12,080 bases of DNA from Coemansia sp. RSA 1804 (taxonomy: Eukaryota; Kickxellomycota; Kickxellomycetes; Kickxellales; Kickxellaceae), in the NCBI GenBank assembly GCA_027578815.1, contig JANBTH010000727.1, forward strand, positions 1 through 12,080, written 5' to 3'. Both the position numbers and the translations under genes were made by a program. Each line of letters opens with the position of its first letter. Within the stretch, counting starts at the first letter, position 1. The notes under the pieces are model-generated. The model had not been told where the DNA came from and made no database searches. It saw only the letters and a list, made by a program, of their open reading frames with translations. This document shows positions 1-9,116 of this stretch, in pieces.

Positions 1-2
1 AG

Positions 3-2684
3 CTGCTGAAGGAGCACGCGACACTGCACAGTGGAAGGGATAATGCTGCGGCAGCGTTAGTAGCAGCACAGCGTGCTCCCAGTGTTTCTAGCGATGGGAT
101 AGTGCGGCGGCCATTGTCTGGCAATAGCGATGATAGGAGGATGCAGAATGCTGCTGGAGAACAAGGCACTCAGACAAGGGTTGCTGCGGCACCCGCAGCA
201 GCAGCAGCAGCAAGCAAGGCGATTGAGCGCTCTGTTCTGCCCTTTGCGCATTCGCAGTCGACTGGACAGCTGCGGCAGTCGGATGCACGGATCGCTCAGG
301 AGCGCGAGCAGCAGCAGCATTACCGGACATCGAACGCCTCATCGGCATCGTCGCTGTCTTCTGCCTCGAAGCGCGGCGGGACGTATGGGGCCACGCAGTC
401 GGACAACGGGGCGGCGGCGGGAGCGCAGCTTGTGCAGCGGCGCAAGGAGCTTGAGATGGCGGGGATGCGGCACTCGGAGGCGGCGGCGCACGCCGTGCGG
501 TCGATGGAGCGCGGACTGGTGGAGAGCATGCGCAGCGGCGCAGACACGCCCACGGTGGATCTGGTGCAGACTGCCGTCAGCGTGCGCGAAGTGTCGAAGC
601 TGATCGGACGCACGGTGGTGCAGGTAAGCAATGTGCGACGGATCATGGTAGTGACCAAACCAAACGACACCAGTCTTGTCAGTCTGACACGCGATCTGGC
701 CACCTGGCTCATCGATGGGCCCAAGGACGAGGGCAGCCAGCCTATTGTCGTGTATGTGGAGGAGCGGATAGCCAGGCACCGCAGCTTCAATCTGCAGCGC
801 GTGTACCAGCGGTTTCCGATAGCGCAGAGCAACCTGCAGTACTGGACGCCGGAGCTGTGCGCAAAGAGCCCCGAGATCTTCGACTTTGTGGTGACGCTGG
901 GAGGCGACGGCACGGTGCTGTACACATCGTGGCTGTTCCAGAAGACGGTGCCGCCAATCATCCCGTTCCACCTGGGCTCGCTGGGCTTCCTGACTGTATT
1001 CGACCACAAGCACGCGCGCAGAGTACTGGGCTCGGTCATCAACAACGGCGTGCGCATCAATCTGCGCATGCGCTTCACCTGCACCGTCTACCGTCTGGCC
1101 GATGCCGTGGATCCCGAGCACGCCAACGTGCTGGTTGATGCCGCCGACTGCAACAAGGTTATCAACCACGCGATGGCCACGCACGGGATCGAGGGCGCCG
1201 ATGAGCACCTGTGCACCGGCGAGGAGAAGAGCGACGATGTGCCTGGATCCGCCAACCTGGCTGCGCTCCACAGCATGTCGGCGGCCGCTGGGAAGCGCCA
1301 GGCACGCACATTCAGCTCGTCCATGCGTCGTCCGCCTCCGATGCCGAGATCAATGTCGTCGACTGCGGCGAAGCAGCACCAAGCACCAGCTTCTGCCGCC
1401 GCGGCTCGCGCGCACCATCACTCGGGCAGGCAGAGCAGCGGCCGAGCGAGCGGCAGCAGCGGAGGCAATGGCAGTGGCAATGGCAGCGATTCCTGCTGCG
1501 GCTGTAGCAGCAGCAGCAGCAACGAGTCTGGCTCTGCTGCCGAGGACGATGGCGGCACAGCAAGCGTGTCGCGCGTCTCCAGACTCAACAGCAGCAACAG
1601 CGGCACTCCGCCGCATGCGCTGCGCAGACGCCACACGCACTCGGGAAACCACCACCATAGCCATGGCCATCGTCGCCGTGACCACGCACACAGCCAGAAT
1701 CTGGGCGTCATCTACTCTGCTCAGGCAAGCAGCGCGGCAAACGCCGGTGGCGTGAAATGCAGAAGCAGGAGCATCAGCAGACAGCGCCGCTCCTCGGGCG
1801 AGAGCCGCAAGAGCAGCAGCAAGAGCAGCGACGTCATTGATAATGGCAGTGGCAGTGGCGATGGCAGCGGCGATGGCTCGGGAGCCGCTGATGTTGACGG
1901 AGGCGAGCCGCTGACTCGGCACTCGACGATCAACGAGTCGGAGTGGGACGACGTGCCCAAGCCGTACCAGCGGCGGATGCGCAAGGTGTGGAAGCGCGAC
2001 AGCTCGTTCCAGGTGATGAACGAGGTGGTGGTAGACCGCGGGCCCAGTCCGTACCTGTCGCAGCTCGAGCTGTATGGCGACGGCAATCACCTGACAACAG
2101 TCGAGGCCGACGGCTTGTGCTTGGCAACGCCAACCGGATCAACCGCGTACTCGCTGGCAGCCGGCGGATCCCTGGTCCATCCGGAAATCCCGGCCATCCT
2201 GGTAACGCCCATCTGCGCCCACACGCTGTCGTTCCGCCCCATGCTGCTTCCCGACACAATGGTTCTGCGCGTGGTGCTGCCTCCCGACAGCAGAAACACC
2301 GCCTGGGCGTCCTTCGACGGCCGCCATCGTACCGAGCTCCGTCGCGGCGACCATATCCAGATCACTGCGTCAAAGTACCCGCTGCCAACCGTTTGTGCGT
2401 CGCAGTCGCAGACGCAAGACTGGATGTCCAGTCTGTCCCGCTGTCTCCACTGGAACGAGCGCAAGCGCCAGAAAAAGTTTGTTGTTGCTGGCACTAGCGA
2501 GGTCGCTGGTGCCGCTGGTGCGTTGCATCGGGATGGCGCGGGCTCTGATGGCAACTACTTGTATAAACGTGGTAGCAGCACCAACGACAACGAGTCGCTT
2601 TCCGATGACGACGATGTTCATGAGGCTTCTACCGGTGATGATGACGACGATGACGATGGTGACTATGGCGGTGACGGTGTCTAA
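3..2684 (+). CDS. NAD kinase (ATP-NAD kinase), 5' partial, with a large low-complexity insertion
   Basis: Phosphorylates NAD to NADP with ATP. The frame is open from base 3 with no ATG before 141, so the true start probably lies left of the window. The N-terminal third is Ala/Gln/Ser-rich and looks disordered. The kinase domain begins near 600 with VRRIMVVTKPND. The GGDGT motif (900-914; its Asp is catalytic in the family) and the following GSLGFLT segment are intact. The second half resumes near 2010 with NEVVVDRGPSPYLS, then ATPTGSTAYSLAAGGS (about 2122-2170), TPICAHTLSFRP and WASFDGR, all typical of fungal Utr1-like enzymes. Between the halves (about 1100-2005) lie some 300 extra Ser/Gly/His/Arg-rich residues. 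The tail is Asp-rich and ends at TAA 2682-2684. No lesion is seen, so it is probably functional. No targeting peptide can be judged because the N-terminus is missing. Confidence 0.93.
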   Translation: MLKEHATLHSGRDNAAAALVAAQRAPSVSSDGIVRRPLSGNSDDRRMQNAAGEQGTQTRVAAAPAAAAAASKAIERSVLPFAHSQSTGQLRQSDARIAQEREQQQHYRTSNASSASSLSSASKRGGTYGATQSDNGAAAGAQLVQRRKELEMAGMRHSEAAAHAVRSMERGLVESMRSGADTPTVDLVQTAVSVREVSKLIGRTVVQVSNVRRIMVVTKPNDTSLVSLTRDLATWLIDGPKDEGSQPIVVYVEERIARHRSFNLQRVYQRFPIAQSNLQYWTPELCAKSPEIFDFVVTLGGDGTVLYTSWLFQKTVPPIIPFHLGSLGFLTVFDHKHARRVLGSVINNGVRINLRMRFTCTVYRLADAVDPEHANVLVDAADCNKVINHAMATHGIEGADEHLCTGEEKSDDVPGSANLAALHSMSAAAGKRQARTFSSSMRRPPPMPRSMSSTAAKQHQAPASAAAARAHHHSGRQSSGRASGSSGGNGSGNGSDSCCGCSSSSSNESGSAAEDDGGTASVSRVSRLNSSNSGTPPHALRRRHTHSGNHHHSHGHRRRDHAHSQNLGVIYSAQASSAANAGGVKCRSRSISRQRRSSGESRKSSSKSSDVIDNGSGSGDGSGDGSGAADVDGGEPLTRHSTINESEWDDVPKPYQRRMRKVWKRDSSFQVMNEVVVDRGPSPYLSQLELYGDGNHLTTVEADGLCLATPTGSTAYSLAAGGSLVHPEIPAILVTPICAHTLSFRPMLLPDTMVLRVVLPPDSRNTAWASFDGRHRTELRRGDHIQITASKYPLPTVCASQSQTQDWMSSLSRCLHWNERKRQKKFVVAGTSEVAGAAGALHRDGAGSDGNYLYKRGSSTNDNESLSDDDDVHEASTGDDDDDDDGDYGGDGV
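194..214 (+). repeat. GCA trinucleotide repeat coding poly-Ala
   Basis: A short GCA run encodes six alanines in the N-terminal disordered part of the NAD kinase. It is one of several triplet tracts in this gene and likely to vary in length between strains. Confidence 0.7.
1100..2005 (+). other. Low-complexity insertion within the NAD kinase domain
   Basis: About 300 codons separate the two conserved halves of the kinase, where relatives carry only a short variable linker. The segment contains Ser/Gly/Asn runs (about 1440-1540), His-rich clusters (about 1625-1685), an Arg/Ser-rich stretch (about 1755-1825) and GSGDGSGDGSG-type repeats (about 1840-1885). It is in frame with no stops, and GC content and codon use match the rest of the gene. 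It therefore reads as disordered protein rather than a retained intron. RS and basic clusters could be phosphorylation or binding sites; this is inference. Confidence 0.75.
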
Positions 2685-3610
2685 TTAGCTTTTCCTCTAG
2701 CTTATTTTTTGACTAGTAGGATGTAGAAAAATTCATTCGGTCCTCTCTTTTTCGTTGCTTGCTCTGCTTGTTATCGCTATTTGTAAACATTAGTTGTGCA
2801 AATTCGTTGCTGATTGACAATTGGGGAACTGGAGGTACTGTTAAAAGTAGTTGTTAGTTTATTTTTGCATATATCAATCCTTGCTTGTATATTGAGACAT
2901 GTGGGGTTGAATGTGTCTTTAAATGCTCCTTTGAATATAATATGTTTTTGTTATAGCCGAGTGTGCTTTATCAGTAAAGCTGATGCCATCACATACAAGA
3001 GCTTGTTTTTCAGTATTAGAAAAGTATGTAGAATCGCATCAAAAATATATGCTAAACTAATTTGAGACACTTTACATACCAGCCACTCACACTGGGGACA
3101 TTTCACAACTACTAGTATCTTCTTTTTGATGTTTTCAAAATAAAACCAGCAATGTTTTTATATTATATTATAATTGTGTAGTTACACAGCCACACTATAA
3201 CAACCCAGCAATTTGCCAGAAATATATTCTAACATATGTTTAACTCTTGCTCTATTAGAAAGATGTTTACTAGCAAAGACATAGTTTTGTTTTCTACAAA
3301 CATTTTTACATCTATCTACTAAACATAACATTTGAATTTAACTACGTTTATATGAACTCATTTACAGATGGCCATAGCAGAGAATAGATGGAAGTAACTG
3401 AGATTCAAGCAATAGGTGTTATTATTGTAAATGTAACTATTTTTGTCTTTAGAGGAGATAAGCTGTCTTTTATTGTTTATAATAGATATGGTAAAAATAG
3501 TAATAAAATATTTTAGCCTACAATAGAGCCCTTTTGGTACTTTGTTTATTGCATAATGCATTCTCATCTGCTGTTGTTGCCGTTCTGTGATTTCGGAAAA
3601 CACCACGTAA
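2685..3610. other. AT-rich spacer with no assignable gene
   Basis: This follows the NAD kinase stop and must include its 3' UTR. Short open frames exist (for example 2814-3065 + and 3358-3645 -) but they start at non-ATG codons, have AT-driven composition and resemble nothing elsewhere in the window. The right part holds a minus-strand AATAAA (TTTATT at 3545-3550), about 60 bp beyond the stop of the next small gene. It may be that gene's polyadenylation signal. Confidence 0.6.
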
Positions 3611-3808
3611 TTAACGCTTACTAATTTGCTTATTGTGAGTTTCACATAAATAATTTAAAAATTCCTCGTTTTCTGATGCTTTATATGGAGCAGTTAAATT
3701 ATTGACACCTGATACTATAGCAACATATTCACCTTTCCATGTATATTTTAAAAAAACGCGCTTTTTGCAATTTTCAACAGCAGACATTTCTTTATCTGAT
3801 AAGCCCAT
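3611..3808 (-). CDS. Small protein of module family alpha, copy A (65 aa)
   Basis: Unrecognised short protein starting MGLSDKEM. No signal peptide or membrane segment is visible; it is charged and carries two Cys (about residues 14 and 54). It is supported as a real gene by two relatives in this window on the same strand (4524-4743 and 9250-9576). They share an MG/S-start, a mid Cys, a G-E/D-Y pair and a C-terminal (Y)C-x-x-HNK motif, and all have a TATA box at nearly the same distance upstream. Identity to copy C is roughly 30 percent by eye, while upstream DNA is conserved too. This copy keeps an intact frame. Function unknown. Confidence 0.6.
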   Translation of the reverse strand: MGLSDKEMSAVENCKKRVFLKYTWKGEYVAIVSGVNNLTAPYKASENEEFLNYLCETHNKQISKR

Positions 3809-3925
3809 GTTCCTAATAATCGTCCTAATTTAAAATGTGCTGTAAGATGTTAGTGGTAATGAACAATGAAACTAAAATATTTTTAATGAATTTAACAATG
3901 TCGGCTTGGAAAGAAAAAGTGAGGA

Positions 3926-3933
3926 TTTATATA
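3926..3933 (-). promoter_or_regulatory. TATA box of alpha copy A
   Basis: TATATAAA on the minus strand, 118 bp before the ATG at 3808. A conserved GTTAAATT stretch follows about 30 bp downstream, where a transcription start would be expected. A CACTAAC...TTAG stretch just before the ATG resembles a branch point and 3' splice site, so a leader intron is possible. Confidence 0.55.
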
Positions 3934-4089
3934 CTGTCTAAAATTTGGACAACCCTGTGCAAAATTTAATGTGTAAGTTGCTTATTATTAGCTATATGAA
4001 TACAAATATAAGCTTTTAGCGTAATTAAATGTAAGAGAAAGGGTGGCCATCTGACAGTGCATATATATTAGCCAATTATTAATTGAACA

Positions 4090-4270
4090 TATGACACAGG
4101 GTAACATAACAAATTCAAAATTAATATCAAGCTGGCATGCCCCAACATTATTCTTTCTACATTGTTTCATACTTTTAGATATCAGCGGTATTCTGCAGTC
4201 ATAAGAAATGGATGGAAATCTTCATTTTTTAAACATGAGTGTGCTGTCGCAAAATAAACTGTGTCATATT
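4090..4270 (-). repeat. Module block beta, copy A (degenerate)
   Basis: Minus-strand block shared with 9885-10065. Two short islands match very closely. One encodes YFATAHSCLK in both copies, with a single synonymous difference across about 27 bases. The other encodes ACQLDINFEFV here and ACQLNMNFEFV in copy C. Here the frame is broken between the islands by stops, and there is no ATG in front of the first one. It lies upstream of the alpha TATA box, so it could instead be conserved promoter DNA. Confidence 0.5.
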
Positions 4271-4523
4271 GTTACGCTTGTATTTTGCGGCACACGCTTT
4301 TAGCTGTTTTTATAGCTTGTGTTAACATCTGCATTGCCATGCAATTTGAGCAGAAATCAAATCTAAGGAAATTTAGCCCTGCTTGCAGCTGGTCTAGTAG
4401 CAGGGCAGTAAATTGCCCTTATCATGGCACCCGCAGATTACCACTTTCTTTTTTCTTAGTTTATTTTGTGATTCCTATTAAGTAAACAAGGAAAATATTA
4501 TGCGTAAAGTTATTCTCTTTTTT
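4271..4523. other. Junction between module units A and B
   Basis: Homology of unit A to unit C fades beyond about 4270. A possible remnant of block gamma is seen near 4385-4420 (TTGCAG followed by CTGG and then TAAATTGCCC), but it is too short to be sure. The open frame at 4261-4485 (+) starts at GTG and has no relative in the window. Confidence 0.35.
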
Positions 4524-4743
4524 TCAGTCTGACTCTTTATAACTAATTATTTTATTGTGAGTTGCACAATATTTTAGATGCAGGGCATCTGATTCTGTTA
4601 CTTTATGCAACTCAATTGTAGAAGCTCCGCCTGTTTCTGTAACATAATCATTGCCATTTACAGTAAATATTACGCTGACACATTTATTACACTTTATTTT
4701 TATCAGTTGCTTTAGTATAATTATCTGAAACTGGAATGCCCAT
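4524..4743 (-). pseudogene. Small protein of module family alpha, copy B (frameshifted)
   Basis: Starts MGIPVSDNYTKATDKNK and then hits tandem TAA TAA (4684-4689). Reading resumes in a shifted frame at a Cys codon and gives VNGNDYV, LKYCATHNKIIS and a stop at 4524-4526. The second half aligns with copy A (ETHNKQIS) and copy C (YCIEHNKN). The length of 220 nt is one more than a multiple of three, consistent with a single one-base insertion. The upstream TATA box is preserved. Splicing out of the stops is not suggested by any donor or acceptor here. Confidence 0.6.
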
Positions 4744-4857
4744 ATTTTTATTAACTGTATTAACTAAAAATGTGTGGTAAAATAATGAGAATAATAAAGA
4801 TTTTGACAGAAACTATTTTTATGAATTTAACAATGCTAGTTTAAAAAAAACTAAAAG

Positions 4858-4865
4858 TTTATATA
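4858..4865 (-). promoter_or_regulatory. TATA box of alpha copy B
   Basis: TATATAAA on the minus strand, 115 bp before the ATG at 4743, with the same downstream GTTAAATTCATAAAA stretch as copies A and C. A run of T followed by AG, 20 bp before the ATG, resembles the possible leader 3' splice site of the other copies. Confidence 0.55.
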
Positions 4866-5328
4866 CTGCGTGCAATACTAACGGCACCATGTTGAATATG
4901 GCATGTAAATTTTATTTTGCTAAAGCACGCATAATGAATATGCGGGTTTTCACGTGTATAGATAATATCCATTTAATTAAGCATGCCAAAAGCAGATTGG
5001 ATATACGCATCAGCAGAACAGATTTACAAACTCCAGAATTGATATCCAGCCGACATGTCTCAAAGTATTTCCATTTCTAACTTTGTTTTAATATACTAGT
5101 GGTATTTTACAACAGTCATGAGAATGAACAAAGTTTATTTATTGAAAAGACGTACCATTGCAGAATAGAAATATTAGGCAGATGATATATGCTTCCCTTT
5201 TGTGTTATTATTCAAATGTATTTCTAATTAGATTTGAATAGCTCTATCTAATTTACAGTGCATGTGTTATTGTAAAAATGTTAAAGTAGCTTTTTCAAGA
5301 CACTGTCTTACTTGTTTCTAATCTCTAG

Positions 5329-5551
5329 CTGACGCCGGGACAATAGTTTTATTTATGTTAAATTGCCCCAGTTTGTGTAAACAAAATATAACCCCAAATG
5401 AGCGGATAGCTCCATTCATAACATCATGCAAGAAAACCTAGAGTAGCACTATGATTGTAGTAGCTTAAAATGTTGAAACTCAATAAACCTCAAATCAAAA
5501 GCTCATTCCATTTGCCATTTATCAAAATTTACAAACCCACATAATTTATAA
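5329..5551 (+). pseudogene. Module gene gamma, copy B (relic exon)
   Basis: Plus-strand relic matched by 10193-10396. It follows a TTTCTAATCTCTAG stretch that resembles a branch point and 3' splice site, and begins DAGTIVLFMLNCP then LCKQ. A frame change is needed before QENLE, a TAG at 5444-5446, and then a continued match (SLKC, NSI, CHLS) downstream. The TAG is at the same place in both copies. AATAAA lies about 35 bp after it, so the TAG could be the natural stop with a conserved 3' UTR. Family unknown. Confidence 0.45.
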
Positions 5552-5724
5552 CCTTACTTTTAATTGCTAGGTATAATCAATAAATAGCACAAACCGCTAT
5601 TTTTCCTGTCATGTTTGTCAGCATCTGTAAAAAAAATTATAATCCGACGGCTTTTTTTCAACATTCTTCTGCCTTTCGCATTTTGTGTTTTTTTCCTCTT
5701 TGTTTACGTATTAATTCTAACATT

Positions 5725-5871
5725 ATGGCATTAGACAATTCTAGTGACAATCCTTCTGCTACGGCAAGAGGCTTTAGTAACAACGTTGGTTAGCCTGAAT
5801 CTCTAAATGGATTTGCTGTCAACTCTAGTCTGGAGATAAATATAGTCGATAAATGGAACAAGACCTTCTAA
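5725..5871 (+). pseudogene. Module gene delta, copy B (5' fragment with premature stop)
   Basis: Begins MALDNSSDNPSATARG and aligns with the start of the gene at 11148 (MTLNDSSEDPSATSRD). A TAG at 5791-5793 stands where the relative has a CAA Gln codon. The match then continues in the same frame (PESL, NSSLEI against PASL, NSSLEL) and ends at TAA 5869-5871. The Arg/Glu/Gln coiled-coil repeats, the introns and the C-terminal part are all missing. A pyrimidine-rich leader with TCTAACATTATG resembles TCCTAACATCATG before the intact copy. Confidence 0.65.
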
Positions 5872-6020
5872 TATAAAAAAGTAGCTAATATAAGAAGAAT
5901 AATTAGTACCACAATTCTAGAAAAATACAAACGCTGGAATAAGAGTCTTTTAATATCTGTTTACCACTAAATATAAAAGTTTGTATGTTAAAGTTATGCC
6001 ATGTGTGGAAGCTTTGTCAG

Positions 6021-8082
6021 TTAGCTCTCAAAACGCAAGTCCCAGCCAATCTGTGGTCCAATCTTTGGCAAGACCTCGGTAATAGTATTGACATCCTTGT
6101 CGCCGCGGCCACTAACGCAGATGACAAGAAGCTTGTCACCGGGCATGGCTGGGGCAATCAGCATGGTCTGGTAAACGGCATGCGACGACTCGAGAGCAGG
6201 AATAATGCCCTCCAGCTCAGCAAGGAAGCGGAATCCCTCCAGCGCCTGGGCATCGGTGACGGCGCAGTACTTGGCACAACCAGTGGATCTCAACCAGGCA
6301 TGCTCGGGGCCAACGCCAGGATAGTTGAGATCAGCTGAAATGGAGTAGGTTTCCATAATCTGGCCCTTCTTGTTTTGCAATAGATAGGTCTTGGTCCCAT
6401 GGAACACGCCTGAAGATCCCACAGAGAGTGTTGCAGAGTGTTTTACAGTATCAATGCCGTCACCGGCAGCCTCAGCACCAATAAGGCGGACCTCTGTGTT
6501 CTTGATAAATGGATGAAATATGCCAATGAAGTTGCTGCCTCCGCCAACGCAGGAAACAACGGCGTCAGGGAGGCGACTTGTCAGCCTTTTCACCTGGTTC
6601 TTGGTCTCGTTTCCAATGACGCACTGGAAGTTGTGGACCATTTTTAGGAACAGATGGCCGCCAACAGCGGAGCCAACAATGTAGTGTGTGGTATTGACGT
6701 TTGTTGCCCAGTCGCGCATGGCCTCGTTGACGGCATCCTTGAGAGTGCATGAGCCAGTTTTTGCCGGAATAACTTCTGCGCCAAGCATGCGGATACGAAA
6801 CACATTAAGCGGCTGACGACGCATGTCCTCGGATCCCATGTAGATAATGCACTTGAGTCCAAGCTTGGCGCAGATTTCTGCCACAGCTATGCCTGCGTCA
6901 GCAATAATGCGTGTCTTGCCAAGACGCTTGGCTACCAGAATCTGGCCAACAGCGTTGTTGAGCTTGTGCGATCCGGTGTGGCACAGATCCTCGCGCTTGA
7001 GGTAGATCTGGGCTCCGCCGCACTTCTCCGTCAGACGCTCGGCCAGATGCAGGGGGCTTGGGCGTCCCATGTACGGATAGAAGCTGCGGAACTCCTCCCA
7101 GAATGCTGGGTCATTCTTGCACGCAACATACGCTTTCTCAAGCTCTGCCACGCATTCGTACAGCGCCTCTGGGACGTACTGGCCGCCAAACTCGCCGAAT
7201 CTGCTTGGAAGAATAGACTGGTGCTCCTTGATCTCCTCGCCCTTGGGCGGATAATGCTTTGCCAGCGGTGCCGTCCGTGCTGCGCTGTTTGTTGCTCTGC
7301 CAGACACCTCTTCGGTATAGCAACGGACGGCCTCGGCCTGTTTGCCAGGCTCAGCGTTGCGCAGCACCGTTATGAACTGGCTGCCAATGACAACACCGTC
7401 GGCCATGGATCCAACGTCAGCAAAGTGCGCGTGTGTGCTCACGCCAAACCCAACAGCCAGCGACAGATCCGTGTGCTTTTGTACCCGTCCAAGCAGCTGC
7501 AACAGATTTGCATCCAGCGATTTGCGTGCACCAGTAACGCCCGAGCGCGAGACCACATATAAAAACGAGTCGGCTATCTGCACAAGACGCTTAATGCGTG
7601 CCTCGGATGTTGAGGGCGTAATCAGCGGAATGTAGCTCTGGCCGGAGCTGGCACAGAGTGCGCGGAATGAGTGCACCTCCTCTGGAGGAAGATCCACCAC
7701 AATGTACCCATCAATTCCCGCCTTTGCACAGTTTTTCACTAGATCGCTCTCTCCATACTTAATGATTGAGTTTTAGTACTTCATAAACAGAACCGGCGCC
7801 TGGAGCCCCCGTGTGCGAGCGCTGGAAACAATCTTCAGACATGTATTAATGTCAGTCTCGTTTTCCAGTGCTGTAACATGCGTCTCCTGGATTGCGGGTC
7901 CGTCTGCAACCGGATCTGTGAAAGGAATCTCAAGCTCAATTACATCCACTCCGCCGCTCTCCAGCGCAAGAAAAATGTCAACAGTCTTGTCATTAGACGG
8001 ATATCCAGCAACAGTGTAGGCTACAAAAGCTGGGTGCCTTTCCTCTGCTGCCCTGGCAGATGCCTTGCTGATTTTTGGCCAT
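6021..8082 (-). pseudogene. TRP5: Broken bifunctional tryptophan synthase (TrpA-TrpB fusion)
   Basis: TRP5 makes tryptophan from indole-3-glycerol phosphate and serine. The order is TrpA (about 7290-8082), then a linker, then TrpB from about 7208 (RFGEFGGQYVPEA) to the C-terminal KIGPQIGWDLRFE. About 687 codons is the family's normal length. Lesions: the ATG at 8082-8080 is out of frame with the rest, consistent with one extra A in the run at 8072-8076; TAA at 7773-7775 stands where a Tyr is usual (family MGYYNP, here MKY-stop-NS). TrpB lacks about five residues of the ETGAGQHG substrate loop near 6888-6899. Other invariant sites have changed: ELG to ELE (7929-7931), GPHP to GGHL, SAGLDYP to SADLNYP. 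Retained: the alpha catalytic Glu (7935-7937), the PLP lysine in HTGSHK (6963-6965), GGGSN and the beta-side SGRGDKD. The 572 codons after the stop are open, so inactivation seems fairly recent. Confidence 0.88.
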
Positions 8083-8588
8083 AATTAGCTTTAGGCACCG
8101 CGTGTAGTATAATAAGTAAATCTAACTGATGATGGTTGTCGGTTGAGCTATCTCAAGATATATAGATTTTCTTGCACAAGAACTTGCTTTTTTATATACA
8201 ATACAGAAAGAAATTTTATTTACCACACACAGTCATATTGAAAAGTACCGTTGAGCCTGTCTAATTTCATTTGCTTTGATAGACCTAGTTTTTTATTCAA
8301 CTAGAGAAACATAACTGTATAAGCAATTATAGAAAAAGTGACATTTCAATTGCGTGTAATTGAATATAGTGGCGTTTGCAGTTACTGAGGCCACAAACTA
8401 TTTATTCTAACCATATTTAATACGTAGCAAGTAAGGATATCTTATCTCCGCTTTACTCTAACATCTGCTTCAATTCCGCGTTTGTTTGCCCCAACCGCTG
8501 TTATGTCTTTTTACCCAGTGACACACTTGCGTATGACAGCAAATAACGTAGTTGTAAGAGTAACTCAAAATTATAATTATGATGTCAA
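8083..8588. other. AT-rich spacer upstream of TRP5
   Basis: Would contain the TRP5 promoter. Candidate TATA-like runs occur near 8155-8165 and 8190-8200, but none is distinctive. A 29-codon frame starts at ATG 8503 and stops at 8590-8592, exactly where the relic downstream begins in a neighbouring frame. It may be the 5' end of that relic. Confidence 0.4.
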
Positions 8589-9116
8589 GTAATTAATCAG
8601 ACATTGAAGTCCAGCAATATCCTGGCGCCACTGCAATTTGATTGGAAGCGGTGGTGGCAAGTCAGTTAACATGACTAAAGTTGATAATGCAGTGTAACAA
8701 CTTCTACTGATTTACCCAAGTGTGACAAAGAAAATATCATTCAGAAAAAGAAAACTGAAGAACAACATTGTGCATCCATAATGGTAAATGCACAGTCAGG
8801 TGAAAATTTAGAGATAACTGAATCATCTAATGAGAATAATCCAAGCAATCCCTTCTATAAAAATATAACGAAACTGTGAGAAATAATTAAAGTTGTATTA
8901 GGCCATCCACACCATATAACTTGCATTGTCGTTGAACACGCAGATTAAGAAAATTTTGCTGGGCCTGATGCCAGGAAAAGCGTAAAGAACCTCACAAGCA
9001 CCTATAAATGGATCTAATCACGGAATCGTACCAAATTTATTATTGAATGCTCTAATACAGTGCAGTTATTGATGCCTTTATTTTTAAATATTGAGGTCTA
9101 CATGTGTCACTATTAA
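8589..9116 (+). pseudogene. Relic of an unidentified protein gene
   Basis: One plus-strand frame reads as protein-like sequence for most of 528 nt but is cut by several stops. Pieces are LKSSNILAPLQFDWKRWW, a polar stretch with NLEITESSNENNPSNPFYKN, then VVLGHPHHITCIVVEHAD, then NFAGPDARKSVKNLTSTYKW and FIIECSNTVQLLMPL. Stops fall between the pieces, including TGA 8877-8879 and a cluster near 8667-8682. The cluster could partly be an intron, but no good splice pair fits. The final stop is at 9114-9116. GC is higher and residues are more varied than in the flanking spacer. The family is not recognised. Confidence 0.45.

Larger units (their letters stand above)
3611..5871. repeat. Two adjacent diverged units (A and B) of the local gene module
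   Basis: Unit A (3611-about 4270) and unit B (4524-5871) each match parts of 9250-11270 in the same order and orientation. Unit A covers alpha, its promoter and beta. Unit B covers alpha, promoter, weak beta (near 5030-5110), gamma and the start of delta. The match is patchy, with islands of roughly 70-90 percent identity by eye. This points to old duplications. Confidence 0.6.

Noticed and set aside
619..628. CAGGTAAGC inside the NAD kinase resembles a strong splice donor
   Set aside because: The reading frame passes through it into VRRIMVVTKPND, which matches the family, so splicing here is not needed.
320..1324. Long open frames antisense to the NAD kinase
   Set aside because: They are expected shadows of a GC-rich gene with strong third-position bias, and have no recognisable domains.
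2814..3065. 83-codon plus-strand open frame after NAD kinase
   Set aside because: It starts at TTG, is AT-driven and hydrophobic by composition, and no relative or promoter is seen.
3358..3645. 95-codon minus-strand open frame overlapping the end of alpha copy A
   Set aside because: It starts at GTG in another frame of alpha, and copies B and C have no counterpart. It is probably 3' UTR.
8069..8090. TRP5 N-terminus could be a second exon, using CTAAT...ATCAG as branch point and acceptor
   Set aside because: No upstream exon with a plausible TrpA start was found. An ATG three codons before the conserved region and one base out of frame is simpler. Not fully excluded.
8640..8662. Translation GSGGGKS in one frame suggests a P-loop
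   Set aside because: Spacing does not fit GxxxxGK(S/T), and that frame stops soon on both sides. The neighbouring frame is the protein-like one.
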